A stretch of 64,000 bases of DNA from Paraperibacillus esterisolvens (GCF_046237625.1 NZ_CP143545.1:2790001-2854000), one strand, 5' to 3'; counted from the stretch's first letter, positions 8,380-16,384 are shown. Notes: generated by a model from the letters alone, not told the origin. Numbers and translations: made by a program.

Positions 8380-8415
8380 TCGCTGGGAAAAAATATATAA
8401 AAAGAGCGTATGCTG

Positions 8416-8424
8416 TGGTATAAT
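8416..8424 (+). promoter_or_regulatory. Extended -10 element for the acetyltransferase gene
   Basis: TGGTATAAT is a consensus extended -10 (TG-n-TATAAT) 36 bases before the start at 8460. No good -35 hexamer is visible, which is common for extended -10 promoters. Confidence 0.6.
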
Positions 8425-8459
8425 TTCTAGCAATTTACCGTATTGGAGTGTGACTGTCT

Positions 8460-9023
8460 ATGAACGCCGTTTTACTAGATTTCCCTGAAAGGATTGAAAC
8501 AGAAAGGCTCTATATGCGGCCCTGCCAGCCAGGGGACGGAGTTGCAGTTTTTGAAGCGGTGGAAGCTTCCAGGGGAGAGCTTGCCCCATGGCTTCCTTTT
8601 GCCCGGAACCCCATGACGCGTGAAGAGTCAGAAGAAAGTGTCCGGAGGTCTTACGCCAAGTTTATTGCCAGGGAAGATATCCGCCTGCACATATACAGGA
8701 GAGAAGATGACCGATTCATCGGCAGCACCGGCTTACATAGAATGAACTGGGATATTCCCAAGTTCGAGATTGGCTATTGGATTGATTCCCGCTGGGCTAA
8801 AAAGGGATATATGACTGAGGCTGTCAAAGGCTTGACATTCTTTGCCTTTGAATACTTCAGTGCAAAACGGGTGGAAATACGATGTGACCCTGAAAATGCT
8901 GCCAGCCGAAGAATTCCTGAAAAACTCGGCTTTCAGCTCGAAGGCGTCCTGAAGAATGACTCCTTGAGCGCGGACGGCCTCAATGCCAGGGATACTTGCG
9001 TGTTCGCAAAGACTGTAAAATAA
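8460..9023 (+). CDS. GNAT acetyltransferase (RimJ/RimL type)
   Basis: Predicted N-acetyltransferase of 187 residues related to ribosomal-protein serine or alanine acetyltransferases. It opens with the typical ETERLYMRPCQPGDG segment. It shows FIGSTGLHRM on the central strand, FEIGYWIDSRWAKKGYMTEAVK as the acetyl-CoA pyrophosphate loop region, and ENAASRRIPEKLGFQLEG at the C-terminal end. The ribosome site is only moderate (GGAG, about 12 bases before ATG). It is a single-gene plus-strand unit, divergent from spoIIM and convergent with the EndoQ gene. The substrate is unknown. Confidence 0.85.
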   Translation: MNAVLLDFPERIETERLYMRPCQPGDGVAVFEAVEASRGELAPWLPFARNPMTREESEESVRRSYAKFIAREDIRLHIYRREDDRFIGSTGLHRMNWDIPKFEIGYWIDSRWAKKGYMTEAVKGLTFFAFEYFSAKRVEIRCDPENAASRRIPEKLGFQLEGVLKNDSLSADGLNARDTCVFAKTVK

Positions 9024-9026
9024 CGC

Positions 9027-9056
9027 AAAGGACAGAAGCGCCGCTTCTGTCCTTTC
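9027..9056. terminator. Bidirectional terminator between convergent genes
   Basis: Perfect inverted repeat AAAGGACAGAAGCG / CGCTTCTGTCCTTT with almost no loop, placed between the convergent acetyltransferase and EndoQ genes. It can end transcription from both sides, though the T tracts are short. Confidence 0.75.
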
Positions 9057-9068
9057 TAATTCACCATT

Positions 9069-10235
9069 CTATTTGACCTTACCGTAAGTTCCTCCACCGC
9101 CTGATTCTATGTTGAGGCCGCCCTTCCTCGCCAGATCGATATACTCTGCTATCCTGTAAGGTACGGTATCTTTCAGGTCAGCAAGACTGGCGTCATGCAG
9201 GATTCCCATTTCGGTACCAAATGCCGTAAGGAGCCTTTCCATCATCCTCGGACCGAGCCCTGGAATGAACTCCAGCGGTACCTGGTGAATATAAGGCGGC
9301 CTCTTCCTGGGGGATGGGCTGGGGAAAAAGCTCTTTATTTCTTCAATCCTCTGCGAGACTCCTTTAATGAAAGAAGAACTTTGGCATTCGGTGCAGACAG
9401 CTTCATTACCAGTCTTTTTGGCATGGCATTTGGCACAGACTGTGTCATGATATTTTCCAAGCAGCGGATTCAGTCCGTAGTTCACCGCTACTCCCCGGCC
9501 GTCCTGCTCCTTCAGTGCCAGGGACAGCTCCTCAAAGCTCCCCCGCAATAACCTTAGTGCCTGGTATTCCCTTGCTATTTTCCCAAGTGAATGGGCATCG
9601 GAATTCGTTAAAAATGTATAGGGCTCCAATTCCTTTATTCCCTGGGCCATGGCTGTATCCGAGCTCAGTCCAAGTTCTACCCCATCTATTAGATCTGGGT
9701 CAAATACCTCCTGAAGACTCACTCGGACTCCCCGGCCGAACAGGCTCTTGAAGGGGGTGAAGATATGGGCCGGGATGAACAGCCCTCCCAGCTCTTTCAC
9801 CTTCTGCTGCAGAATGACAGCATTCACATAGATGCGCTGTGAGCTTAAATGAATATTTTTCTGATGCTTTTCCATCCATCCTGAAAATTCTCTGATTGAT
9901 CTAAGATCCGGGAAGTAAGCCAATATATGTATCGGCCCCCTGCAGTTCTCGTCATATATTTCAATCTCCGTTCCCGGTATCAGCAACAGGTCCCGGTACT
10001 TCAGGCCGCCGCCGGAAATGGATTCAAGACTGCCCGCTGCTGTCATTTCCTCCAATTCTTCCAGTACACCCGGTGAATGTGCATCGATGATTCCGATAAT
10101 ATCCAGCCCCTTCGTACAGGCAGCTGTTTCCAGTATATTCGGTAAAGTCAGGGTCCTGGCCCCCGTGATTTTGACAGCCCTGCCTGCCCTTGTTCTTCCT
10201 ATATGAATGTGCAGGTCTGCAAAATACTTATTCAT
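9069..10235 (-). CDS. Endonuclease Q family protein (PHP domain, zinc finger, helix-hairpin-helix)
   Basis: Predicted DNA-repair endonuclease, 388 residues. EndoQ of Pyrococcus and Bacillus pumilus nicks 5' of deaminated bases such as uracil and hypoxanthine and at abasic sites. The N-terminal PHP metal centre is visible as D7-L-H9-I-H11, D51-A-H53, PAH156 and D213-A-H215. A four-cysteine zinc motif follows (C267, C270, C281, C284). The C-terminal region has a helix-hairpin-helix-like EFIPGLGPRMMERLL. It overlaps the nudF stop by four bases (ATGA), so it is co-translated with the NudF pyrophosphatase. Function is inferred from family, not shown here. Confidence 0.85.
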   Translation of the reverse strand: MNKYFADLHIHIGRTRAGRAVKITGARTLTLPNILETAACTKGLDIIGIIDAHSPGVLEELEEMTAAGSLESISGGGLKYRDLLLIPGTEIEIYDENCRGPIHILAYFPDLRSIREFSGWMEKHQKNIHLSSQRIYVNAVILQQKVKELGGLFIPAHIFTPFKSLFGRGVRVSLQEVFDPDLIDGVELGLSSDTAMAQGIKELEPYTFLTNSDAHSLGKIAREYQALRLLRGSFEELSLALKEQDGRGVAVNYGLNPLLGKYHDTVCAKCHAKKTGNEAVCTECQSSSFIKGVSQRIEEIKSFFPSPSPRKRPPYIHQVPLEFIPGLGPRMMERLLTAFGTEMGILHDASLADLKDTVPYRIAEYIDLARKGGLNIESGGGGTYGKVK

Positions 10236-10786
10236 TGCTTCAGCGCTGCCTCCTTAAGCTGTAAATATTGCACTGCATATACTGTCTTGGCATCGTATAT
10301 CCTCTGTTCCTTCATGTACAGAATCATCTCTTCAAGTGTCAGCTCCAGTACCTCTACGAATTCATCCTCATCCAGCGCCGCTGCATTTTCTTTCTTCTGC
10401 AGTCCGGCGGCTAAATAGACATGGACAATTTCATCCGCAAATCCAGGTGAAGTGTAGAAGGCTGTTAAATAATCCATATGTTCACACTCATAGCCAGTCT
10501 CCTCCTCAAGTTCGCGGACAGCCGTTGCAAGCGGATCTTCACCCGGCTCCAGCTTCCCGGCTGGAATCTCGACAAGGATCCGGTCCATCGCTTTGCGGTA
10601 CTGTTCCACCAGGACAATTTTATTTTCTGCAGTTATGGCAATAATAGCTACTGCGCCGGGATGTTTAACAATTTCCCTGGTGCTCGTCCTGCCGTTTGGC
10701 AGTTCTACTTCATCTACTTGAAGCGAAATAACCCTGCCGGAAAATATTTCTTTGGTCCCTAAGGTTTTTTCTTCTAAGTTCTTCAT
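10232..10786 (-). CDS. nudF: ADP-ribose pyrophosphatase NudF
   Basis: Nudix hydrolase of 184 residues that splits ADP-ribose to AMP and ribose-5-phosphate. The Nudix box is complete: GKLEPGEDPLATAVRE continuing into LEEETGY, preceded by the beta-strand ILVEIPA. The N-terminus MKNLEEKTLGTKEIFSGRV aligns with B. subtilis NudF, and the ATG at 10784-10786 follows GGGAGTG; the longer upstream frame lacks homology. It is the first gene of a two-gene operon with the EndoQ-like nuclease and is divergent from mciZ. Confidence 0.93.
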   Translation of the reverse strand: MKNLEEKTLGTKEIFSGRVISLQVDEVELPNGRTSTREIVKHPGAVAIIAITAENKIVLVEQYRKAMDRILVEIPAGKLEPGEDPLATAVRELEEETGYECEHMDYLTAFYTSPGFADEIVHVYLAAGLQKKENAAALDEDEFVEVLELTLEEMILYMKEQRIYDAKTVYAVQYLQLKEAALKQ

Positions 10787-10822
10787 CAGTACACTCCCAG
10801 TTCTAATCGCATTTGCCTTGTT

Positions 10823-10852
10823 CATACATTTTACCATAACTGGTTTAGGAGG
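10823..10852 (+). promoter_or_regulatory. SigE -10 element and strong ribosome site of mciZ
   Basis: CATACATT (10823-10830) is a perfect SigE -10 sequence. AGGAGG (10847-10852) is a strong ribosome site 7 bases before the mciZ ATG at 10860. No strong -35 element is seen; TTCTAAT at 10801 is at about the right distance. SigE control of mciZ is known in B. subtilis. Confidence 0.65.
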
Positions 10853-10859
10853 TTGTCCA

Positions 10860-11024
10860 ATGAAGGTTTATGTTACAAACAAAAGTATCACACTGGCTGG
10901 CAAGTCGTGGGAAATCCGCCGGAAGCTTGCCGAATACGCCGCTCAGCATGCCACTTTGGCAGACTGGATTTCTTCCGTTCAGGGCAGTGCCCGCCCGAAG
11001 CCCGGGCTCAGGCTGATCAAGTAA
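10860..11024 (+). CDS. mciZ: Mother-cell FtsZ inhibitor MciZ, C-terminally extended
   Basis: Small peptide of 54 residues that binds FtsZ and blocks Z-ring formation in the mother cell during sporulation. Residues 1-38 (MKVYVTNKSITLAGKSWEIR ... LADWIS) align with the 40-residue B. subtilis MciZ, including the GKxWEIRxKL core and the closing DWIS. A tail of about 16 residues rich in Arg, Pro and Gly (SVQGSARPKPGLRLIK) is additional. The position next to nudF and yqkF matches B. subtilis. The start is set by AGGAGG seven bases before ATG. Confidence 0.88.
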   Translation: MKVYVTNKSITLAGKSWEIRRKLAEYAAQHATLADWISSVQGSARPKPGLRLIK

Positions 11025-11128
11025 ACTCACTTCGTGCATCCGCCCAATTATTTGTGCATTTTCATACTGAAGCATAAAATATTGGGTAAATACATATGTA
11101 TGACTGCTATTAAAAGGGGCGGATATCT

Positions 11129-12049
11129 ATGGAAACACGCAGGTTAGGAAACTCAGAGCTATATGTCAGCAAGATCGGTCTTGGCTGCATGTCGCTTGGA
11201 AATCAATATGAAAATGCTGAAAAGATCATTGGCACTGCACTTGATGCGGGCATCAACTATTTCGACACAGCCGACCTTTATGATGGCGGCCAAAACGAGG
11301 AATTTGTAGGAAAGGCACTGAAGTCCGTCCGGGATAAAGTAATCATAGCTACCAAGGTCGGCAACCGCTGGAACGAAAGCAGGGACGGCTGGGGCTGGGA
11401 CCCGTCCAAGGCTTACATCAAGTCAGCTGTTAAAGACAGCCTCCGCCGTCTCCAGACCGATTACATTGATTTATACCAGCTGCATGGCGGGACGATTGAA
11501 GACCCGGCTGAGGAAACGATCGAGGCCTTTGAGGAACTCGCTCGGGAGGGCTATATCCGCTATTATGGAATCTCCTCCATCAGGCCCAATGTTATTGAGA
11601 AATTTTTAAAGAACGCCAAAGGCCTAACTTCCAACATGATGCAATACAGCATCCTCGACCGGCGCCCTGAGGAACTAATGCCGGACTTTGAAAAGCAGGG
11701 AGTCAGCATCATTGCCCGCGGCCCTGTTGCCAAAGGGCTGCTGACTGATAAAATGCTTGATAAAGCATCCGGCAAGATTAAGAAAGATGGGTACCTCTAT
11801 TACAGCTTCGAGGAATTGGAAACGGCGCTCCGTGAATTGAACGGTCTCTTTGAAGGGCGTTCCATGAATGAAGTTGCCCTGCAATATGTCCTGGCCCACC
11901 CAGCCGTCGCTGCCTGCATACCTGGTGCAAGCTCTGCACAACAGCTGGAGCAGAACATAAGCGCCGCTAACAGCAGACCATTGAATGAAGCTGAATTGCG
12001 CGGAATCAAAGCCATCAGCAAGGCTGAAATCTATCGCGAACACCGCTGA
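11129..12049 (+). CDS. yqkF: Aldo/keto reductase YqkF
   Basis: NADPH-dependent oxidoreductase of the AKR superfamily with a TIM barrel, 306 residues. The catalytic tetrad is D46, Y51, K76 and H119, in the contexts YFDTADLYDGG, IIATKVGNRW and DLYQLHG. The NADPH-binding C-terminal segment includes ACIPGASSAQQLEQN. The start follows AAAAGGGGCGG. It follows mciZ on the plus strand, matching the B. subtilis yqkF position. The physiological substrate is unknown. Confidence 0.92.
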   Translation: METRRLGNSELYVSKIGLGCMSLGNQYENAEKIIGTALDAGINYFDTADLYDGGQNEEFVGKALKSVRDKVIIATKVGNRWNESRDGWGWDPSKAYIKSAVKDSLRRLQTDYIDLYQLHGGTIEDPAEETIEAFEELAREGYIRYYGISSIRPNVIEKFLKNAKGLTSNMMQYSILDRRPEELMPDFEKQGVSIIARGPVAKGLLTDKMLDKASGKIKKDGYLYYSFEELETALRELNGLFEGRSMNEVALQYVLAHPAVAACIPGASSAQQLEQNISAANSRPLNEAELRGIKAISKAEIYREHR

Positions 12050-12076
12050 ATAATATTAGGCTTATAGATCCAAATA

Positions 12077-12120
12077 CACAGCCCGGGAAAATGGCCGATT
12101 TCCCGGGCTGTGCCGTGTCT
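12077..12120 (+). terminator. Terminator after yqkF
   Basis: Perfect 14-base inverted repeat CACAGCCCGGGAAA / TTTCCCGGGCTGTG with an 8-base loop, 27 bases after the yqkF stop. The following T tract is weak (GTCTTTT). Confidence 0.7.
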
Positions 12121-12163
12121 TTTGACCTTGCACCTGGCGGAGGGAAGCTCCAATATCTGAACG

Positions 12164-12294
12164 GCGAGTAAATGCTCCGGTTTGGCTAGTAAAATTCAAT
12201 ATCAGCGAGTAATAGCCATTTCCGGCTAGTAAACCAGCCAATATGGCGAGTAAATTAATTTTTCGGATAGTAAAGGTTTCATTTCGGCGAGTAA
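12164..12294. repeat. Seven-copy degenerate repeat with a 20-21 bp period
   Basis: An octamer of the form G-C/A-G/T-AGTAA recurs at 12164, 12185, 12205, 12225, 12246, 12266 and 12287, spaced 21, 20, 20, 21, 20 and 21 bases. The copies alternate GCGAGTAA and GCTAGTAA (one is GATAGTAA). The 12-13 bases between copies vary. The spacing is two helical turns, so all copies face one side of the DNA. The surrounding 12120-12420 holds no credible gene. Confidence 0.8.
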
Positions 12295-12498
12295 GGAGCG
12301 CCCAACGTTGTGCGGATGCTTCTCTGCTGTAAAAATCAGTTGCTTATTTTTAAAAAAAGGATTTAAAAGCGAAAAAACATCAAAAACGAGCAAAAAATAA
12401 AAGAAATTATATAAAGATATATACTTTTAACTCCTTGAGCAATTCTGCGCTATCACTAATGTCATTTTTTCACTTTGCTGCTCGGAACAAGAGGTTTA

Positions 12499-12541
12499 AG
12501 AAGAAGCTGTACCAAAATTCCGGAACAGCTTCTTTTTTCTT
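12499..12541 (+). terminator. Plus-strand terminator-like hairpin in a gene-free stretch
   Basis: AAGAAGCTGT and ACAGCTTCTT flank a 14-base loop and are followed by TTTTTTCTTT. It has the shape of an intrinsic terminator on the plus strand, but no plus-strand gene lies just upstream. It may end read-through or an unannotated short RNA from about 12300-12500. Confidence 0.5.
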
Positions 12542-12594
12542 TGCAGCTTGGACAGCTCTTATGCTGAACAGCCTGCACACACATTTTCCAGGCA

Positions 12595-12621
12595 CAAAAA
12601 ATGCACCAACAAAGCTGGTGC
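12595..12621 (-). terminator. Terminator after yqkE
   Basis: GCACCA / TGGTGC with a 7-base loop, followed on the minus strand by ATTTTTTG, just past the yqkE stop. Confidence 0.7.
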
Positions 12622-12633
12622 CGGTTCTTCCTA

Positions 12634-12900
12634 TTATTTAAACTTCCGCCAATCCGTACTGCTTTCATTCAGCAGCTCTTCAAAGCTCTTGTTTTTCTCA
12701 CGCTGCTTCCTTTCTTCCCGCTTGCGTTCTTCTTCCTTTAATAGGGCTGCCTGCTTCTCCTTTTCAAGCTCACTATGTGTTTCTTTTAGCTTTGACAGCA
12801 TATCGCCTTTAATCATATCACCCAGTGTGAGCTGGCCTGTGTCCGTTTCCTTTCGGTGACTCCTGGCATGGGCCTGGTTTTGTGTTTTTCTCTTCTTCAT
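12634..12900 (-). CDS. yqkE: YqkE family protein (DUF3886)
   Basis: Highly charged 88-residue protein of unknown function. The N-terminus is basic (MKKRKTQNQAHARSH), followed by LTLGDMIKGDMLSKLKETH, a lysine and glutamate-rich likely coiled coil at about residues 40-70, and the conserved end REKNKSFEELLNESSTDWRKF. The ATG at 12898-12900 follows GGGAGGC; the longer frame upstream has no support. It is divergent from yqkD, as in B. subtilis. Confidence 0.87.
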   Translation of the reverse strand: MKKRKTQNQAHARSHRKETDTGQLTLGDMIKGDMLSKLKETHSELEKEKQAALLKEEERKREERKQREKNKSFEELLNESSTDWRKFK

Positions 12901-13041
12901 GATTATGCCTCCCTTACTTCCCCATTGTACCATGCTTTTCGCTTCCGATATTATCAGAAGCCCCGCAGCCGCCTTTTCATCCGCCATTTTGTGGTAAAAT
13001 TATTTTGTTCATCCAATTTCATTATCCAGGAGGCAATCTTC

Positions 13042-13980
13042 ATGAAAAAATGGTGGCTCATTCCGGCTGGATTCCTTGGATACGCACTTGGAATCGGCCT
13101 CTATTTCTCGAATCGCGTGATGTATATGAAAAAAAAAGAAGATGATTTCATCATCGAGCGTGAAACGAATGCAAAACGCTACATAGCCAATGAGTACCAG
13201 CTGCTCCCCAAGAGCGCAGTGTCAATCTCTTCATCATTCGGCTACCCGCTGCACTGTGTGTTTGTGAAGCCCCATGAACATTCAAACAAGTGGATGGTGT
13301 TTTGCCACGGCATAACTGAAAACAAAATAAATTCCATTAAATATATGAATCTGTTCATAAAAAGAGGCTTCAACGCCGTTATCTATGACCACCGGAGACA
13401 TGGAGAATCCGGGGGAATATCGAGCAGCTATGGCCATTATGAAAAATATGACCTTGAAACGGTCATAACGGAACTCAGGGAACGGGAAGGCACTGACATC
13501 ACCATTGGCATCCACGGAGAATCCATGGGAGCCGTGACCATGCTCCTGTATGCCGGTATGCTTGGCGATCAGGCCGATTTTTATATTGCAGACTGCCCGT
13601 TTTCTGATTTTACCCAACAGCTAAAGCATAATCTCAAATCGGAAGTGCCCATCCCCTCCTGGCTGGTGCTTCCATTTGGCAGTTTATTTCTGAAACTCCG
13701 CGGCGGCTTCTCCATCAAAGAAATCTCGCCTGCCAGGTATATCAATCATATAAAGAAGCCGGTTTTATTCATTCACAGTGAACTGGATACTTTTATCCTC
13801 CCTGAAATGAGCTCCAATCTCTACCAGGCAAAACAGGGACCCAAGAAGCTATTCATCGCTGCAAAAGGCGCCCATGCCCAATCCTATAATGAGAATCAAG
13901 AGGAATATGAGCTTGCAGTCGATGACTTTCTGGAGGAATATGGATTTAAGGACCGTAAAGCTGGAGGGGCAAGAGAGTGA
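13042..13980 (+). CDS. yqkD: Alpha/beta hydrolase YqkD, membrane-anchored
   Basis: Serine hydrolase of 312 residues with an N-terminal hydrophobic anchor (WWLIPAGFLGYALGIGLYF, about residues 4-22). The nucleophile elbow is GIHGESMGAVT, the HG oxyanion region is MVFCHGITENK, the acid is likely in IHSELDTFILP and the His in AKGAHAQSY near the end. The start ATG follows CAGGAGG at seven bases. Length agrees with the B. subtilis protein of about 305 residues. Its stop overlaps the GTG of the following pseudogene. The substrate is unknown. Confidence 0.9.
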   Translation: MKKWWLIPAGFLGYALGIGLYFSNRVMYMKKKEDDFIIERETNAKRYIANEYQLLPKSAVSISSSFGYPLHCVFVKPHEHSNKWMVFCHGITENKINSIKYMNLFIKRGFNAVIYDHRRHGESGGISSSYGHYEKYDLETVITELREREGTDITIGIHGESMGAVTMLLYAGMLGDQADFYIADCPFSDFTQQLKHNLKSEVPIPSWLVLPFGSLFLKLRGGFSIKEISPARYINHIKKPVLFIHSELDTFILPEMSSNLYQAKQGPKKLFIAAKGAHAQSYNENQEEYELAVDDFLEEYGFKDRKAGGARE

Positions 13981-14856
13981 AATCGGAAGACGGCGAATAC
14001 CGCCCAAGATTAAACGGACTTGCTCACTGGGTGTAAATTGAAGGAAGCAGGCATGGAACTGTTCCCCTTGTGGTATTGCACGGCGGGCCCGGGGGAAATC
14101 ATTACACATCCTGAGCGCACAGCCGGCCGCCTGCTGTCCCGCTCAAAGACCATTGTTTATTATGAACAGCGTGGCTGCGGGAGGTCTGAGGCCCCTGCGT
14201 CAGAAGAGGATTATTCAATCTCGCTGCTCACTCAGGATTTCCTTGAATTGTTTTCCTGGCTGGGTGCAGAAAAAGTCGATTTGCTCGGCTATTCATTCGG
14301 CGGCGAATTAGCGCTGGAATTTGCTGCTTCCATTGGAGAGCGCATACATACTATCATTCTTTCAGCTCCCAGCCTGATCAAATCCGCTGCAAACAAGCTG
14401 GTTCAATTGGCCGGCTTTCTATCTGTGGCTGACCGGCAGCTTGTAGAGCGAATCCAGGGAATCTTGAATGAACCTCATTCCATTTCTGACGCCTATGATA
14501 AGGTATGGGAAATCGCTGATGCCAATACAGTTGACTCCCTGTTATTTGAAAATCAGGAGATTGCCAACAAAAACCGGGCCTTATGGAACGAAAGCGGGTT
14601 GATAAATTCCGGGCTGATGGCAAGGGCACTCTTAAGGGATCCGTTTCTTCCTCTTGAGCACCGCCTCCGCGGCATTTCACAACGGACTTTGATCATTTCA
14701 GGTGCCTTTGACAGAAATACAGGAATTCCCATTTCAAAGATCATTCACGATTCCCTGCCTGACAGCCGTCTTGTGATTTTTAACAAGAGTGCACATTTCC
14801 CTGATTTAGAGGAGACTGATAGATTCATGAGGGAAATTATTAATTTTCTTGACTGA
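13977..14856 (+). pseudogene. Broken alpha/beta hydrolase (proline iminopeptidase-like)
   Basis: The original gene begins with GTG at 13977, overlapping the yqkD stop, and reads VKSEDGEYRPRLNGLAHWV. A TAA follows at 14034-14036 where relatives have a Lys codon; the same frame continues with IEGSRHGTVPLVVLHGGPGG, the oxyanion motif. A one-base frameshift near 14103-14107 then moves the frame into ITHPERTAGRLL. The rest is open to 14856 with YEQRGCGRSE, the nucleophile LLGYSFGGE, SGAFDRNTG and KSAHFPDLEE. Two separate lesions in the first 45 codons mean no functional product is expected. A frame opening at TTG 14020 is present but lacks the oxyanion motif. Confidence 0.85.
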
Positions 14857-14936
14857 CAGGGCCTATGGACTTAACCGGAGCTTTCCGCACGCGTCCGTAC
14901 TCACTAAGATATGGTTAACAATCCCACAGAAAGTAT

Positions 14937-15881
14937 GTGCTGCTTATGAAGAATGGAATTTATCTGGCTTATGTTTGCGCCCTTCTGAATGCCCTGATTG
15001 TCGGGCTGTCGTTCCTCTTTACCGTCAAAGCCCTCGGCCCGTCAAATCCTATGGATGTTCTGGCGTCCCGCTTTTCCGTCGGCTTTCTGGGCTTTTCCCT
15101 GCTGGCTTCTCTGAAAGTGGTCAAAGTCCGGCTGAATCTGAAATCGCTTTACAAACTTTGGCCGCTTACTGTGTTTTACCCGGCATTTTTCTTTTTTTTC
15201 CAGGCTTATGGATTAAAAACAGTCCCTTCATCAGAAGCAGGTATTCTTTTTGCCGTCATCCCAATTTTGACCGCTGTATTGGCTTCATTGTTTTTAAAGG
15301 AACGAACCACCCTTCTCCAGAAAGCTTCCATTCTCTTGTCCGTAAGCGGAGTCATTTTCATTTTCTTCATGAAAGGAAGTACCCTCTCGCTTGCCAGCTG
15401 GAGCGGCCTCGGTTTCCTTCTGATTTCATGTTTATCCATCGCTGCTTATTCAGTTATGGCACGGACCCTGTTAAAGTCCTTTAAGCCTCTCGAGGTCACT
15501 TATTTCATGCTGGGTGCTGGATTCATATTTTTTAACGCCATTGCTGTCAGCAATCATCTGCGGAACGGCGATTTGGAAGCCATGTTCACTCCTTGGGGAA
15601 ATGCCGGCTTTGCATCTGCCATCCTGTTTCTTGGCATTCTCGCTTCCTTCATTACCTCCCTGCTGTCCAACTTTGTGCTTTCAAAAATACCGGCGTCACA
15701 AATGAGCGTATTTTCTAATCTATCTACGGTCATTTCCATCATTGCCGGGGCAGCCTTCTTGAACGAAAAGGTATATTACTACCATATCATCGGCTCGGCA
15801 CTGATTATCCTCGGCGTCATCGGCACCAACTTATTCAAGGAAAAACCAGCGGATGCCGGTTCTTCCGGGAAGGCTTCCTAG
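14937..15881 (+). CDS. EamA/DMT family transporter
   Basis: Inner-membrane transporter of about 311-314 residues with ten predicted membrane segments in two EamA repeats (residues about 5-135 and 150-300). The typical repeat ends are PSSEAGILFAVIPILTAVLA with FLKERTTLLQ, and PASQMSVFSNLSTVISIIAG with FLNEKVYYY. The likely substrate is a metabolite or amino acid, not predictable from sequence. The start is uncertain: GTG at 14937 or ATG at 14946, both with a poor ribosome site. It follows the hydrolase pseudogene by 80 bases. It is not part of the B. subtilis arrangement as I recall it. Confidence 0.88.
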   Translation: MLLMKNGIYLAYVCALLNALIVGLSFLFTVKALGPSNPMDVLASRFSVGFLGFSLLASLKVVKVRLNLKSLYKLWPLTVFYPAFFFFFQAYGLKTVPSSEAGILFAVIPILTAVLASLFLKERTTLLQKASILLSVSGVIFIFFMKGSTLSLASWSGLGFLLISCLSIAAYSVMARTLLKSFKPLEVTYFMLGAGFIFFNAIAVSNHLRNGDLEAMFTPWGNAGFASAILFLGILASFITSLLSNFVLSKIPASQMSVFSNLSTVISIIAGAAFLNEKVYYYHIIGSALIILGVIGTNLFKEKPADAGSSGKAS

Positions 15882-16017
15882 CTGCCGGGCTTACCCGTCC
15901 AAGCTTCCTAGCAATCAGGAGATGTTCACCCTTGCATAACTGTGCACCAGATCTTGGATGGGCACAGTTAAATTACATAATAACCGGCGGCAGACAACCG
16001 ATATGGCATTATAGGCA

Positions 16018-16058
16018 AAAAAATGCCGGCTCCATCAGGGTGCCGGCATTCTTTTCAT
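16018..16058. terminator. Terminator after yqkB
   Basis: AATGCCGGC / GCCGGCATT with a 13-base loop; seven T follow on the minus strand, CTTTTC on the plus strand. It ends yqkB and may also serve the EamA gene. It overlaps the last bases of yqkB. Confidence 0.8.
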
Positions 16059-16384
16059 ATCTTTGTATAATTGATGAACCGCATCCGCGGATTAATGATC
16101 TGGTTAGGGCTTGAAAGCCTGAAGCTATTGCTTTCATCATTATAATCAATCTTCATTTCATCATCGAGGAATATAGCCTTGGAGCTTTCTATATAAAGCG
16201 GCCCTGCATTTGTATCCAGCTTCTGTTCATCGGAAGCCGCACTGTTCTCAAGCCAAAGTGCCGTGACCCCGCTCACTGCGCATCCGCATCCGTCGATATC
16301 GTATTTTAATTTAAGGGATCCCTCAGAATCTCCAATTTTTTCATCAATCTTGCTTTTCGCTTTTTCCGTCCATACAACCAGCAT
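16055..16384 (-). CDS. yqkB: Iron-sulfur biogenesis-like protein YqkB
   Basis: HesB/IscA-like domain protein of 109 residues, with the conserved centre KYDIDGCGCAVSGVTALW and the later motifs TNAGPLYIESSKAIFLDDEMKID and FRLSSPNQI. The paired cysteines in GCGC are the likely metal ligands, but the CGC C-terminal motif of true IscA proteins is missing. The role in Fe-S assembly is inferred from the fold. The ATG at 16382-16384 has AAGGAG eight bases upstream. It is divergent from the CDGSH protein gene. Confidence 0.88.
   Translation of the reverse strand: MLVVWTEKAKSKIDEKIGDSEGSLKLKYDIDGCGCAVSGVTALWLENSAASDEQKLDTNAGPLYIESSKAIFLDDEMKIDYNDESNSFRLSSPNQIINPRMRFINYTKI

Noticed and set aside
12164..12294. 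CRISPR or iteron origin
   Set aside because: Octamer is too short for CRISPR, and no replication initiator or plasmid gene is near.
14849..15484. Frame of 211 codons before and over the EamA gene
   Set aside because: Overlaps the EamA frame, which has clear membrane repeats; composition is unlike a real protein.
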